Shown here in pieces: positions 11,265-21,663 of a DNA stretch of 64,000 bases. The DNA lies in NCBI GenBank assembly GCA_964016875.1, contig OZ024735.1:8231338-8295337 (forward strand). Reading direction: 5' to 3'. The translations under genes were made by a program, and so were the position numbers. The notes below the pieces were generated by a model that saw only the letters and a list, made by a program, of their open reading frames with translations, was not told the origin of the DNA and made no database searches. The DNA is from Fallopia convolvulus (Eukaryota; Streptophyta; Magnoliopsida; Caryophyllales; Polygonaceae). Each line of letters begins with the position of its first letter. The stretch's first letter is position 1.

Positions 11265-11497
11265 TGTAAGTAATATCATTTTCTTGAAATGCCACAAAAG
11301 CATAGCCTTTGTTTTCACCAGTATTTTTATCTTTCATTAATCTAACCTGCAAAAGATAACATTTTGAAGGCTGAAATAAAGAAAAAGTAGGGCGATAGAT
11401 TAATCCTAAAAAAAATATTTTCAAGAGCTACACCTCACAAAATTCACCAATTGGTTCACAAATATCTCTAAGGCTAACTAGCATGATATATTCATCA
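11265..11497 (-). pseudogene. Two-exon remnant of an RNA-recognition motif (hnRNP-Q/LIF2-like)
   Basis: On the minus strand, 11,497-11,434 reads ...VSLRDICEPIGEFCE, the first strand and helix of an RRM, and then meets a GTGTAG donor. An 87-base intron (11,433-11,347) ends TCTTTTGCAG, and 11,346 downward reads VRLMKDKNTGENKGYAFVAF, which includes a good RNP1 motif (KGYAFVAF). The two pieces join in frame. Their order and wording match the first RRM of plant hnRNP-R/Q-like proteins such as LIF2 (inference from memory of the family). After the RNP1 strand the frame reaches QEND and then stops without a clear donor. The second half of the RRM and further RRMs were not found. It may be the 3' part of the LINE-interrupted gene upstream. 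Confidence 0.6.
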
Positions 11498-12126
11498 ACA
11501 AATTTATTCTATTTATAAAAATCTATGACCCTTACTATAATGGTCTTTGACAACAATGAAGGAGTCAATATTCATCATCACTATATTCAAACTTGTTCAA
11601 AATCACTTGATCCTTCTTTTCAAGAGAAGCAAATTATTTTACTTGACCTGAAATGAGTTACACATTGAAAGGAAGATAAAAATTTTGGGACACGTATTAT
11701 AATTAGAAGACAATAAGTAATGAAATTAAAAACATTGGCCCAACAACATGAGGAAATGTAAGCAAAATGCACTGGCATTCATATTAACAAGAATTATCTT
11801 TAACGTTTATCTCTCTCTATATATGATGGATATCACATAATCAAGTCTTCTAGACCCTAATAGCACATGACAAACTCAATAATGGAAGAAAAGAGGAAAT
11901 AAAAAATGGTGGGGATATAGAAACCGTATTCTGCAACATATTGGAGGAAAAGTTAAAGCCCATAACCACAAAATTTCCCTTTTTCCCCAGACTTCTCCAA
12001 GGATGAATTGAAGAAATCCACACCCTGAAACCCAGAATTTCTAATGGGAGAATTTAATCACCCTAGCATCTAAATATGAAAGAAGAAGGGGAAATTGGAA
12101 AGCAACTTTGAACAACTTGCTTCTAA
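11498..12126. other. Probable intronic or intergenic spacer
   Basis: AT-rich, with no supported coding segment. It lies between the two minus-strand gene fragments and could be a large intron of one broken gene. Confidence 0.35.
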
Positions 12127-12622
12127 TTAGTTAGCCAACAAAACTTTCAAAAATCTGACTAATGACCAAACTTGCCTTTTGAAACTGCCCGGAATCCTTT
12201 TCACTTGATCCATCATGTTTGTCTTAATTGATCTTGAAGCAGAAGAAGAACCCGAACCTGAAGCAAAACCACTGAATTGTGAACTGTTCATATCTCTGTG
12301 AGCTGAAGGAGAATCCTTCGATTGAGAGCTTCCTAGATTTCTTCGGTCGACACTTGGCTTGTATGGTGAAATAACCGAGCTTTGAGCGAGGCTTTCCTTG
12401 ATTGATCTTCCGGTCACCACACCACGCTCGAATTACAGAGGAACGTGCGATTATAACGATGACGGAGGTGGCAACCCGAGATCGCGATCTTCTCGCAATG
12501 GAATGGTGGTTCCGCTCTTCTTCGATGGCTTGAGTGAGCGGCGCACAAGAAAGGTACCAGGAGAGAGTACATGAAAGCGAGGGGAAAGGGCGACGGACTG
12601 AGATGCACGCTTGCAATCTCCA
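12127..12622 (-). pseudogene. 5' exon of a host gene separated from its promoter by a LINE
   Basis: The minus strand just left of the LINE begins ATGGAGATTGCAAGC at 12,622. The A of this ATG is the last base of the LINE target duplication. Three overlapping frames are open: one starts MEIASVHLSPSPFPLA, and another ends in a Ser-rich stretch followed by MDQVKRIPGSFKRQ (12,127-12,420). No single frame spans the whole segment, so an intron, a frameshift or an untranslated exon is possible. The GC content and purine/pyrimidine pattern look like a transcribed leader. I do not recognise the protein. Continuity with the promoter-like DNA at 15,372-15,600 is restored when the LINE is mentally removed. 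Confidence 0.4.
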
Positions 12623-12634
12623 TCTCTATTTTTT

Positions 12635-15359
12635 TGATAAGCTAAGGAATTAGGAGACCCCCTAAGGGGGGCGTCCTAGAGCATCCTTTCGGATGAGAGC
12701 TTGAAGCTCTGGATGATCCAATAGAATGTCGTTAGGGAAGCTGTGGCCCAACTTAACAATTTTATCGGCCACAACATTGCAATCCCTAGCAACATGGTGT
12801 ATTGAGGTAACCCTGGACTCATGGATCGAAACCATAACGTCCGAGACTAGTATCTCTATTTCCCAAGGGCATAATCCAATACCTTTAACCGCATTAATGA
12901 CAATGAGATTGTCTCCTTCCACTTCTATGTTTGATATTCCTAATCTTCTAGCTTCTCGAATTCCATCTCTAAGAGCTAATGTATCCACTTGTAGGATTGA
13001 GACTGCACCATATTTCTTTGTTCCTATACTTATTACTTGTCCATTATAGTCTCGAATTACAAAGCCCGTTGTTGCATTATTTTCATTATACTTTGATCCG
13101 TCAAAGTTTAGTTTATAGGAATTTGTTGATGGTTTCGTCCATCTTTCGAAATTTCTCTTTCTTTTAGGAGGGTTTTGTCTTACTAGCTCTAATACCTCTA
13201 CTTCCTCATTCCATTGTTTTGTTTGGTTCCATTGACTGATCTGATTCCTATGTGTTGATCTAAGTTTTGGATAAAACCGTCCGAGGTTTGCTGGAAAACG
13301 AGTTTGATTCTTTGGTGCCAAATACACCACCAAGTAATTGCAAGTTCTTGGAATTCTATTTTCCCCAATTTATGATATAGATCGTTAAGTATTGACGCCG
13401 CAATTTTGTCTCCCGGATCATAATTTTGTAGCATCATTTCCGTTTTAGCATTAATTTTCCGAATTGTTTTCCGGGTATGTGGACATTCAAGAAGCAAGTG
13501 TTTTGTATCCTCATATGAGCAAAAACACATTAGGCAACCCGGGGGGGTTGCAACATGTTTTTCTAATAATCTAGCCTTAGTGGGGAGGCCGTTATGGGAT
13601 ATTTTCCATAGAAAATTATTCACTTTCGGGTACGAATCTAGTTTCCAGATCCAGTCGGTTGGGTATGGATTTAGTCGTTGCACACCTTTGATTAACTCTA
13701 TAGCTGAGGCTGTCGAAAACCAACCATTTTTGCTGGGAGCCCAGTAGAGACGGTCTTGTATCTGATGTTCTGTTATTGGAATTGCAATGATTTGATTAAC
13801 TATATTTTGAGGGAGGAGCAGGCTCAAGGCGTCATGACGCCATTCTTTTTCATTGGAGATAAACTCTTGTACTGGAGTAGATTCATTAATTGTGTTGGGA
13901 TTTAGTGCATATTTTTCTAATTTATCCTGGAACAACCATCTATTTATCCAAAATTTGATAGTCCTTCCATCTCCTACTTGCCATATCAGCCCTGTATAGA
14001 ATTCTTCTTGTAGATTCATCAGTTTCGTCCATTGCCACGATGTGTTTGTCTATTTTCTATAGTTTAGTAATGGAGTGTTTTTCATATACTTTTCATTCAT
14101 AAGCTTGACCCATATATTCTCTGGTTCTGCTAACAGTTTCCACAATAGTTTCATCTGCATAACTTTGTTGACATGTTCCGCTTTCCTGATTCCAAGTCCT
14201 CCATATTTTTTAGGTCTACAGATTTTGTCCCACCCTATGAGAGGTTTATAAAGACTATCTTTGTTCCATAAGAAGGTACGATTTATTTGGTCTAGTTCTT
14301 TGTGTACGTGGATAGGAAGCATGAAGCTTTGCATCAGGTAGTTAGGCTTCGTGGCAAGATTAGATCGAATTAGGATAGACCTACCCTCTTGGGATAAGGC
14401 ATTGGCTTTCCACTTAGCTAATTGGGCTTTTGTTTTACCGACTATTTCTTTGAAAGTTTCCCGGTTCACTCGTCCATTAATGATAGGGCATCCTAAGTAT
14501 TTATCTAGGTTAGTCATAACTGTTATTCCTAGTGTTTGTTGGATTCTTCTTTTTTTGTTGATTATCCACGTTTTTGGAAGTTTGAAATGCTGATTTGTGG
14601 TAGTTGACTCTTTGTCCAGAAATGTCGCAATATTCTTCAATAATTGATTTTGCAAGGGTACATGCTTGTTGGTTTGCTTTTGAGAATATTAAAATGTCAT
14701 CAGCAAAGGCGAGAAATGGAATTTTGGTCCCCGATCTAGCTAATGTAACCCCGATAGTGTTTTTAAAGTCCTTACTGACTTCTTGAAGTGTTCTTGCTAG
14801 CACTTCCATACCTAAAACAAATAAAAAAGGTGATAATGGGTCGCCTTGTCGTAGCCCCTGTTCGGGTACGAATGGTTTTGTTGGGCTATTGTTTACCAAG
14901 ACTGAAAAGGACACTGTTTGAACACATTCCTTGATCCATCCTATAAATTTTCTATCAAACCCAAATTTATCAAGGATTGCAAACAGGAAGTTCCAATCAA
15001 TTCTATCATACGCTTTCTCCATATCTAGTTTTACTGCTACCCAACCATCTTTTCCTTTCTTCCCTTTGAAGCAGTGGAAGATCTCATGTGTTATCAATAC
15101 ATTGTCTTGAATCGATCTTTTCGCAATAAAAGCTCCTTGAAGGGGATGGATCAATTTGCATATAATTTGTTTCAATCGCTCTGTTATGATTTTCGCTATT
15201 AGTTTGTAGATAGTAGAGCATAAGCTTATTGGGCGATAGTGGTTCGTAGTATTTGGATTGTCTTTTTTTGGAATCAATGTGATGAAAGTATGATTGATTT
15301 GTTTAAGCATTCTGCCAGAGTGAAAGAAACTTTTTACCGCTTTAGTAGCTGTTGGACCG
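12635..15359 (-). mobile_element. 5'-truncated LINE (L1-like, plant type with RNase H)
   Basis: A minus-strand non-LTR retrotransposon of about 2.7 kb is flanked by a 12-bp target duplication TCTCTATTTTTT (plus-strand reading, 12,623-12,634 and 15,360-15,371). It ends in a short poly(A) of seven bases (plus-strand T run ending at 12,635). The 5' end is cut inside ORF2 just upstream of the reverse transcriptase domain (frame begins GPTATKAVKSFF). ORF1 and the endonuclease are missing, as is usual for truncated target-primed insertions. A GC-rich hairpin (CCCCC-TAA-GGGGG, 12,658-12,670) sits just before the tail. Confidence 0.9.
12662..15357 (-). pseudogene. LINE ORF2 remnant: reverse transcriptase, zf-RVT, RNase H
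   Basis: Read on the minus strand, the RT domain shows HYRPISLCSTIYKLIAK, LDMEKAYDRIDW, GLRQGDPLSPFLF and FADDILIF, i.e. the palm with its catalytic aspartates (15,310-14,550). A frameshift occurs in a homopolymer run near 14,547-14,555. The thumb region (QQTLGITVMTNLDKYLGCPI) follows to a TAG at 14,050. The same frame resumes at 14,019 with a zf-RVT segment (GRTIKFWINRWLF and the C-x2-C-type CLMCFC). A second frameshift lies near 13,200-13,260. It ends with an RNase H domain (LNFDGSKYNENN ... VDTLALRDGIREARR ... HHVARDCNVVADK) and a stop at 12,662. Several disabling changes make it non-functional. Confidence 0.88.
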
Positions 15360-15371
15360 TCTCTATTTTTT

Positions 15372-15600
15372 GGACGAGCGACGCAGAGAGGATAGAAGGA
15401 AGAGTAGGGCAGAGACGAGAAAAGAGAGGAGGGAAAGAATATGGGTTCGGGTTTGGGCCTTCAATAAAGGATTGGACTTTTGGGCCCAAAAGATAAAGGA
15501 AAGGTGAATTGTAATAAAAAGGAGAGAAATTGAGACGGAGAAAAAAATTATCGGGTTTTCGGAATCTTGAGTGTTGCAATAACTATTGTTCATTATGTTA
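15372..15600 (-). promoter_or_regulatory. Probable promoter and 5'UTR of the LINE-interrupted gene
   Basis: On the minus strand this segment is CT-rich toward its downstream end, like a plant leader. It carries two GGCCCA-type site II elements: 15,478-15,491 (palindromic TTTGGGCCCAAAAG) and 15,452-15,460. Site II motifs are common in promoters of plant growth and housekeeping genes (established knowledge). It points toward the ATG at 12,622 across the LINE. Confidence 0.5.
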
Positions 15601-16571
15601 TATTATTTTTGAAATAAGGGAATTTAAAGTCCTGATAAAATATGAATATCCAATTATAATTATTTTTTTTTGGTTTGAAAACCTTTTATATTCTTTTTAG
15701 AATTTAATATTAGTAGAAATTATTATAGAAGATTGGAGCATTTATGAAACATAGAGGGACAACTTCTCTCAAAACAAAAAATAACCCCTTAAAAATTAAT
15801 TAAAAATAACAATCATTTCCCTAAAAATATCAACAAAATCATTTTAACACTAGAATATATAACCAAAACTCAAATTACCAAAATATAAAATTCAATTGCA
15901 AATTAATTGAAAATAAACCAACCAGACAAAAAAAAACTTATAACAAGTTTAGGTGCCTAATAAATAATCATACGCCGATTGTCTTAAACCTAAATACAAA
16001 AACAATTACATAATATAACTCATCCTTATTTTCATGTGTCATTCACAATTTTTTTACACAGTTACTAATGAAATTAATATTGAAAAATATAACTTCACTT
16101 AATAACACTATTTTCTTACAATTTCAATGCATAACCAAATAATCTCATATTTGTCATGGTACACCAGTCATCAAATCGAATTCAAATTATAACCTTATTA
16201 AAATTGGAAGAGTTATATAACCAAATATGAAAACACCACAATTAAACATACAACACGAAACATCACAACTAAATACACACCATAAAAATACAAATAAGAT
16301 AAAATATAACATTACATCAATTATTATAATCATATAACTACATACCTATATATATGCTTAACCTATCATAAATAAATACTGACGACTATAATATATTATC
16401 CCTCCACCAAACCAACAATTCAAAATTAACGATTAATCTAATTTCCCTTCATTATTTAATTTCATCAATTCGCACATACAATAGCCATTTCTATTCTAAT
16501 TCAAATAATATACACATTCACCTATAGACACAAAATTCTATCCCATCCATCGGACGGGATAAGCCTTCTAG
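15601..16571 (+). mobile_element. Helitron 3' terminal region (5' end not located)
   Basis: The plus strand ends CTAG|T at 16,568-16,571. Seven bases upstream lies a hairpin at 16,540-16,560 (arms ATCCC-A-TCC and GGA-C-GGGAT, loop ATC). This is the standard Helitron 3' signature of hairpin plus CTRR followed by T. The upstream 0.9 kb is A-rich, AT-biased and non-coding, as in non-autonomous Helitrons. No unique A|TC 5' end could be chosen, so the listed start is only the limit of the anonymous AT-rich stretch. Confidence 0.5.
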
Positions 16572-16866
16572 TTTTTATAATAATTATGATATTTTGTTTA
16601 CGTTAGCACTTAGTAGCAATGAAAATTGTTATATTACCTATTTGAATATAAATTTATGTGTTTACTACAGAAATTTGAATGTAGTAATCTGGTTTGAGCT
16701 TACAGCCTTTTTATTTCTAAAATAACTCACAGTCTAATATTTATATATATTTTATTGCATTAGTGTATATTTATTAAAAATAATCTAATTGTTTTTGTTA
16801 AATATTTAATCATTTATAATATTTAATTACTTGGTTTATATGCTAATTGATGTAGTGAAGCTAGCC

Positions 16867-17058
16867 ATGTCTCCTACTGACGTTGACGAGTTGATTCGAG
16901 TGCCATTTGATGGACCAATTACTAGGAGTTAGGCTAAGAAGATTGCTCAAGGGACGACGACGATCTTAGTTCGATTGACAACTATAGTTGAAGGGTCCAG
17001 CAAGACAAGATGGGTCACTTGCATTCAACATCAATTGAGCCCGGATTCAATGGATTAA
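16867..17058 (+). pseudogene. Remnant of the C-terminus of a Ty3/gypsy polyprotein, with a stop
   Basis: A 63-codon frame reads MSPTDVDELIRVP, then GPITRS, a TAG, AKKIAQG, and ends HQLSPDSMD before TAA. It is clearly the same peptide as the minus-strand copy at 10,265-10,468, with the RSRAK arginine codon replaced by a stop. It belongs to the retroelement tail that includes the LTR at 17,114. Confidence 0.65.
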
Positions 17059-17673
17059 ATTAATTGGGCCGAGCTTCATACTCTATTTCCTTTTTTAGAT
17101 ACATGAAATAGCTTGTCTCACTTAAGGGCTGAATTTAGTAAGTGACCGGGTGAGATGAGTTGTTACATGGGTCAAAGTCAACCCTTTGATTTGAGCAATC
17201 TAAATTATGGAAAATATCTTTATTTATATTATTTATGGAAACAATATAATTTCAGTTTTATTTGATGGAGATTTCGACTATAGGCATATGTTAGTGGTTG
17301 ATAATCTCTCCTATGTTTTATTCTATCTTTAAGATATTTATAGTTTGTTAGGATATTTTCTTTAATTAAATAAATTAGATAAGTCTTTATTTGATTTATT
17401 TAATTCAAGGGAGATCTAGTTAGTTAGAGATAGATATTTTATTATATCTTTGGAAGCAAGACATGGACTGATTTACCCCTACTAGGGTCGGCCATGTGTG
17501 TGCCTTGCTCTCCAAAGCTCAGTTTTGTATTGCCTTTAAATACTCTTGTTTTTCCATTCAAAAAAAATTAGCTTGAGATTAGATAAACCCTACAAAAGGT
17601 TTATCTAGTCCTTGGGCCAAACAACTCACGTGTTTATGCTTGCAATTGCTCGAACATCTTCGTCAATCATTCG

Positions 17674-17679
17674 ACTCTC

Positions 17680-17734
<55 letters not shown>
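17674..17734. repeat. (CT)n microsatellite
   Basis: About 60 bases of nearly pure CT sit within the LTR at 17,114-18,042. The opposing copy has ATC/TCATC repeats in this place, so the expansion is specific to this copy. Confidence 0.95.
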
Positions 17735-17737
<3 letters not shown>

Positions 17738-18233
17738 GTTTGTTCAAATCTGCGTTATTGTTTTAATCAACTGGATTGTTCTAAGATTGATTGTTAAAGA
17801 TCAAACTTAGTTAATCATTCAGATTTAGCGTTAGAGCTTATCCGATTGAACTATCAAGTTGACTATTTCTATAACTTGGATCAGTTTCGTTGTTTAAGTT
17901 ACGTTTGCTTAATTGCTTGTCTCGCAAGGAGTTGATATTGGAAGTAATTGTAGGTTCGAAAATCAGTTTACAAGGCAAGATCGGGACTTGTGTGGGTCAT
18001 ATACTTGGTCAATGAGGAGTAATCCGAGGCGATTACGTATCACTAATATATAGTGAATATCACATTATATATTTGTGCATTGTATTACTTATTAATTATA
18101 TGAACATTAATGGTAAAAAAAGCTTCTCTTAAACTATAGATATAAAATATATTGTATGCTTTCAATGAAATTATAAGAAAGCTTATTATTTGTATGAGCA
18201 TTAATTGCCAAGTTATTTAAGTTTATAGTATTA

Positions 18234-19843
18234 CTAGGTGGATGGCCCGTGCTATCGCACGGACTCCCATTGATTATAATTATGTATGTCAAATAAATAG
18301 TATTTCGTGAATGTAATACATAAAAATATATTTTGGGTCATAAAATGTTTGTTTACAAAATATAAATTTATCATATGAATGTGTTAAAATTTTTTGGAGC
18401 ACTATTATTGCGTTAATTAATTGTGTGATTAGGTGTGTACGTTATCAAAGGGCTTGAATAATTTGTGAGAGTTATATAGGCTAAAAACTTCAACTTTATC
18501 ATGAGTGAATATTTGAACAATATTCTTAATGAGGTGTAATTATATATTTAACTATCGGGGACTGATAAAGAGTCTCACTCCTCTCACAAATATTATAGGC
18601 TACCAAATATATAATATTTTTTATTCTTATTTACGAAGTAGAACTTTTGGTAATTGCCCATTTATTTACTTACATGCATTTTTATTTTGTACATTATATT
18701 TTTAGGGTGACTGAAGATGCAAAGAATAATGCACCTGCACATTTTTTACTTTTGTAAAATATAAATTATATATTAAATATGTTCCACAACAATTTTTATA
18801 TATCTAAATGCTTGATCACGTTAGATACCACGAACAACAAAATATATTTAGTGTAGTTGCCTAATAACTAAATGAATTGTAATTAGTTATATGAATATAC
18901 TTATTTTATATATTTTTCTATATTTTGGCAATATTTTTTATAATTTTCATTCTCATTGGGGTAATATGTAGAATATTAAATATTATACTAATACATGAAA
19001 ATGGATATATTTATAAAAATTAAACATATGGTTATATTTTTCATATGTGCTATAGATATGTATTTAGCATTATACCTTTACTCTTGTGAATGTCAAATGT
19101 ACTTCTCCATTCCTATATTCAAAAGTATTGAAAAGGAAATTTTACAAAAAAAAATGAAGACACGAAATAAAAATATAATGGTGTCAAAATATCAATGCAA
19201 AAATGTGTAACAATGAAAAGTGTATAAGTTTTGTTTTACCTCTATTCCAAGATTGATTGAAGTTCTTTAATCCTATCTTTTTTTGGTGCACCATCAAAAT
19301 GGAAAAAGTGATTATCAAAGTTTAGTATAAAAATATTTAACCTTACATATATGGCATAAATTATAAACTTTAGCAAAACCAAAATCTAACCTTGACAAAT
19401 AATTCAACGTGTACATAGCACACTATAAAGTGAGAGAAAACGAAAACTCAAGTGATATGGGTTTAGATCTTCCTCTATAGGTGTAATCTAATGATTAAGA
19501 GTCTTATATACAAAGAGCTTTATTGGTAAAAAATGAAATTAATTGAGATTAAAGTTTGACAGTTTAGAATCTTAAGAGTCTCAGTTTAGAATCTTAAGAG
19601 TCTTAAGATAATTTTCTCTATTTTCATTTTTTTTCCAACTTATAATTAATGGGTTGAAATATGTGAAGGTAATAAATAAAATTGATTGTGATTAGAAATT
19701 TTACCGTTTTGAAATTTAAGAGTCTTAAACTTAAATTTGCGGTTTTAATTTTTAATTTTTTTCTTCTCAAGAAGCTTAATTATAGGGTTTATCATAAATG
19801 AGCAAGTTTTTTCGATTTTATATGTTATATAGATATAGATAGA
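18234..19843 (-). mobile_element. Non-autonomous Helitron (minus strand)
   Basis: On the minus strand the 3' end reads hairpin CCGTGC-GATA-GCACGG (18,247-18,262), nine bases, then CTAG at 18,237-18,234, followed by T. This is the classic Helitron terminus, and the hairpin wording resembles that of many plant Helitrons. The likely 5' end lies in TCTATCTATATCTATATAAC on the minus strand around 19,833-19,843, preceded by A, in keeping with insertion between A and T. Three candidate A|TC positions exist (19,833, 19,839, 19,843). The 1.6-kb interior is AT-rich with no Rep/helicase coding; a 71-codon frame at 18,995-19,210 looks spurious. Confidence 0.6.
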
Positions 19844-20095
19844 TTGTTACTAACAACCTATTCATAATTATAAGGGTAAATATGTAAAGTAAAGACCAAA
19901 ATAGCTAAAAGAATATGTATTGTGAAACAATAATTGAAGGCTAAAAAGACATGTATTATGAAACGGAGAGAATAATAAATTAAAGTTAAAAATAATATTA
20001 AATTCTTTTCAAAATTAGATTTGTGAATTTTATAAAAAAAATATTAACTTAATAAATAGTTTTTATATTTTCTTGGCGGATTGTCTTTAGATTTG
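19844..20095. other. AT-rich spacer
   Basis: No gene or repeat is recognised between the Helitron and the copia remnant. Confidence 0.5.
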
Positions 20096-21190
20096 GTTTG
20101 TGAATCGTGCTGTGAGTTTGTTGGAAGGCCCATTTAGTTTTGGGTTGTCTAATCTTTTTTGTTGGTTTTTGGGTTGCTTTTTTTGGTTGGGCATGAGCTT
20201 TCTTGTGTCTCAATTTCTAAAGTCCATGTTGTTTTTCCCCCTCTTCTTGAACTTTTGCAGGTTGTGCAATATGGCTTGGCCATGTCAACTTGTTTGTTCC
20301 GGGACTTTGATGCCTGTAGGGTGGGTTGCAATATGACAGGGTTGTTGTGTAGCCTTTTTTCCAAGCTAGAGTTCCACACCCCCTACCTATGCCTCCTCTT
20401 GCATTGGCTTGATCTCTTGAAGGCTTCTTTGAGGATTTTCCATCCTCCATATCATTCCATTCATCACGTGTGAGGAGAATGGTTTTTTGAGGTTTGTTCC
20501 CATAACCTTGTAGCCTTTCTTCATGAGCTTTCAGAGAACCAATGACCTCATCAGTTGTCTTGGTTTTCAAGTGACCAAACTCCTCAATAGTTGATGCAAT
20601 TTGTAGGAATTTAGCTGATGTAGATATCAACAACTTTTTCACCACATGGATCTCTTCCACAATGTTACGAAGGCCCCTTATTATATTGACAATAATTGTG
20701 AGCTTACCATAGAAGTCATCTACACTCTATTAGTTTGAGTTTTCCAAACTCTCTCCATAGAGTTTGAGTTCTCACTTCCTTCACTTTGTCAACACCAAGA
20801 TTCAAGTTTTTCAATATGCTCCATATACTTCTTTATCTGTCTTCTTGGCAACTAGTTGAAGTAAGATGTCCTTTCCTATGCCTTGATAGATGACATCCAG
20901 TTCCATCTTGTCTGTTCTATTGTCAACATGCTTTGTGACTCCACTGAATCCCACACTCCTTGAGCCATCATGAATACCTCCATTTTTATGCCCCATGTTG
21001 CATAGTTGCTCCTTATTAACATGGGATATTTGAGTGTGACAGACCCATCCTTGTTTGGTATCCTCACATTGTCTCCATCAGAGGTATTGTTTCTTGTGGC
21101 ATTGCTTGTGTTTGTTTCACCAGAACTTGTGTTTCTCTCTCATTGTCTTGCATTTTTAATCTCGAGATGATCGAGACATGTCTTGGTAGA
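20096..21190 (-). pseudogene. Decayed Ty1/copia gag
   Basis: On the minus strand from about 21,130, the text reads (R/P)IPNKDGSVTLKYPML, then SNYATWGIKMEVFMMAQGVW, the conserved N-terminal DUF4219-type start of plant copia gag. Shifted-frame fragments follow: ELDVIYQGIGKDIL and ISTSAKFLQIASTIEEFGHL, matching the UBN2/gag core, and KTTDEVIGSLKAHEERLQGYG. The tail near 20,250 is a scrambled zinc-knuckle region. There are at least three frame changes. No protease, integrase or reverse transcriptase is present. A degenerate primer site (TTTGGTATCAC) lies upstream near 21,210-21,220, next to a possible LTR. Confidence 0.75.
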
Positions 21191-21658
21191 CTGTTGATCA
21201 CCAAGATGTGATACCAAATGTTGAAATTCTTTCTTTCTTCTCAATGGGCAACTTAGAAAGAGAATAGAACAATGTCCACTAACTGGAAGCTACATCAACT
21301 AACTTGCACTTATTTGTTGCACTAATTGCACTAACTCGATCCTCATCCTAACAAAGTCCTACAAATTAAAGACTCTAACTCCACGATTACAAAGTTTATT
21401 TCATAAATGAAATTAAATGCAAGGAACAAAGCTATATTAAAAATAAACAAGTTTAGACTTTATCACAACTAAAGTACTAACGTACGTAATCACTTATTCA
21501 AAAGCTCCAAGATCGCAACTTTAAATTCCCCACTCTTAGCTCTTGAACCGATTGCTCAATCCAATCCTAGAATCCTATTACCATTTATAACGTTATCATA
21601 GGTTGGATTTTCTATCATTCTAAGTCCTTGTAGTTGAAAGATATAGTTTTCATGCATG
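21191..21658 (-). other. Possible LTR/leader of the copia remnant and unassigned DNA
   Basis: Just upstream of the gag on the minus strand, AATTTCAACA abuts TTTGGTATCAC, which looks like an LTR end followed by a degraded tRNA-Met primer site. The start of this LTR could not be placed because no second copy is present. The rest, to 21,658, has no recognised feature. Confidence 0.35.
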
Positions 21659-21663
21659 AAGTA

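Larger units (their letters stand above)
16850..18042 (+). mobile_element. Ty3/gypsy 3' tail plus LTR (plus strand copy)
   Basis: This is the inverted relative of 9,312-10,472. About 0.26 kb of internal DNA with the pol-tail remnant leads into an LTR from TGTCTCACTTAAGG (17,114) to TTACGTATCA (18,042), about 0.93 kb. A TATA-like TTTAAATACTC lies near 17,534. Both copies start to match at the same point (GATGWAGTGAAGC), though the DNA upstream is unrelated. A long CT microsatellite has expanded in this copy. Confidence 0.65.
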
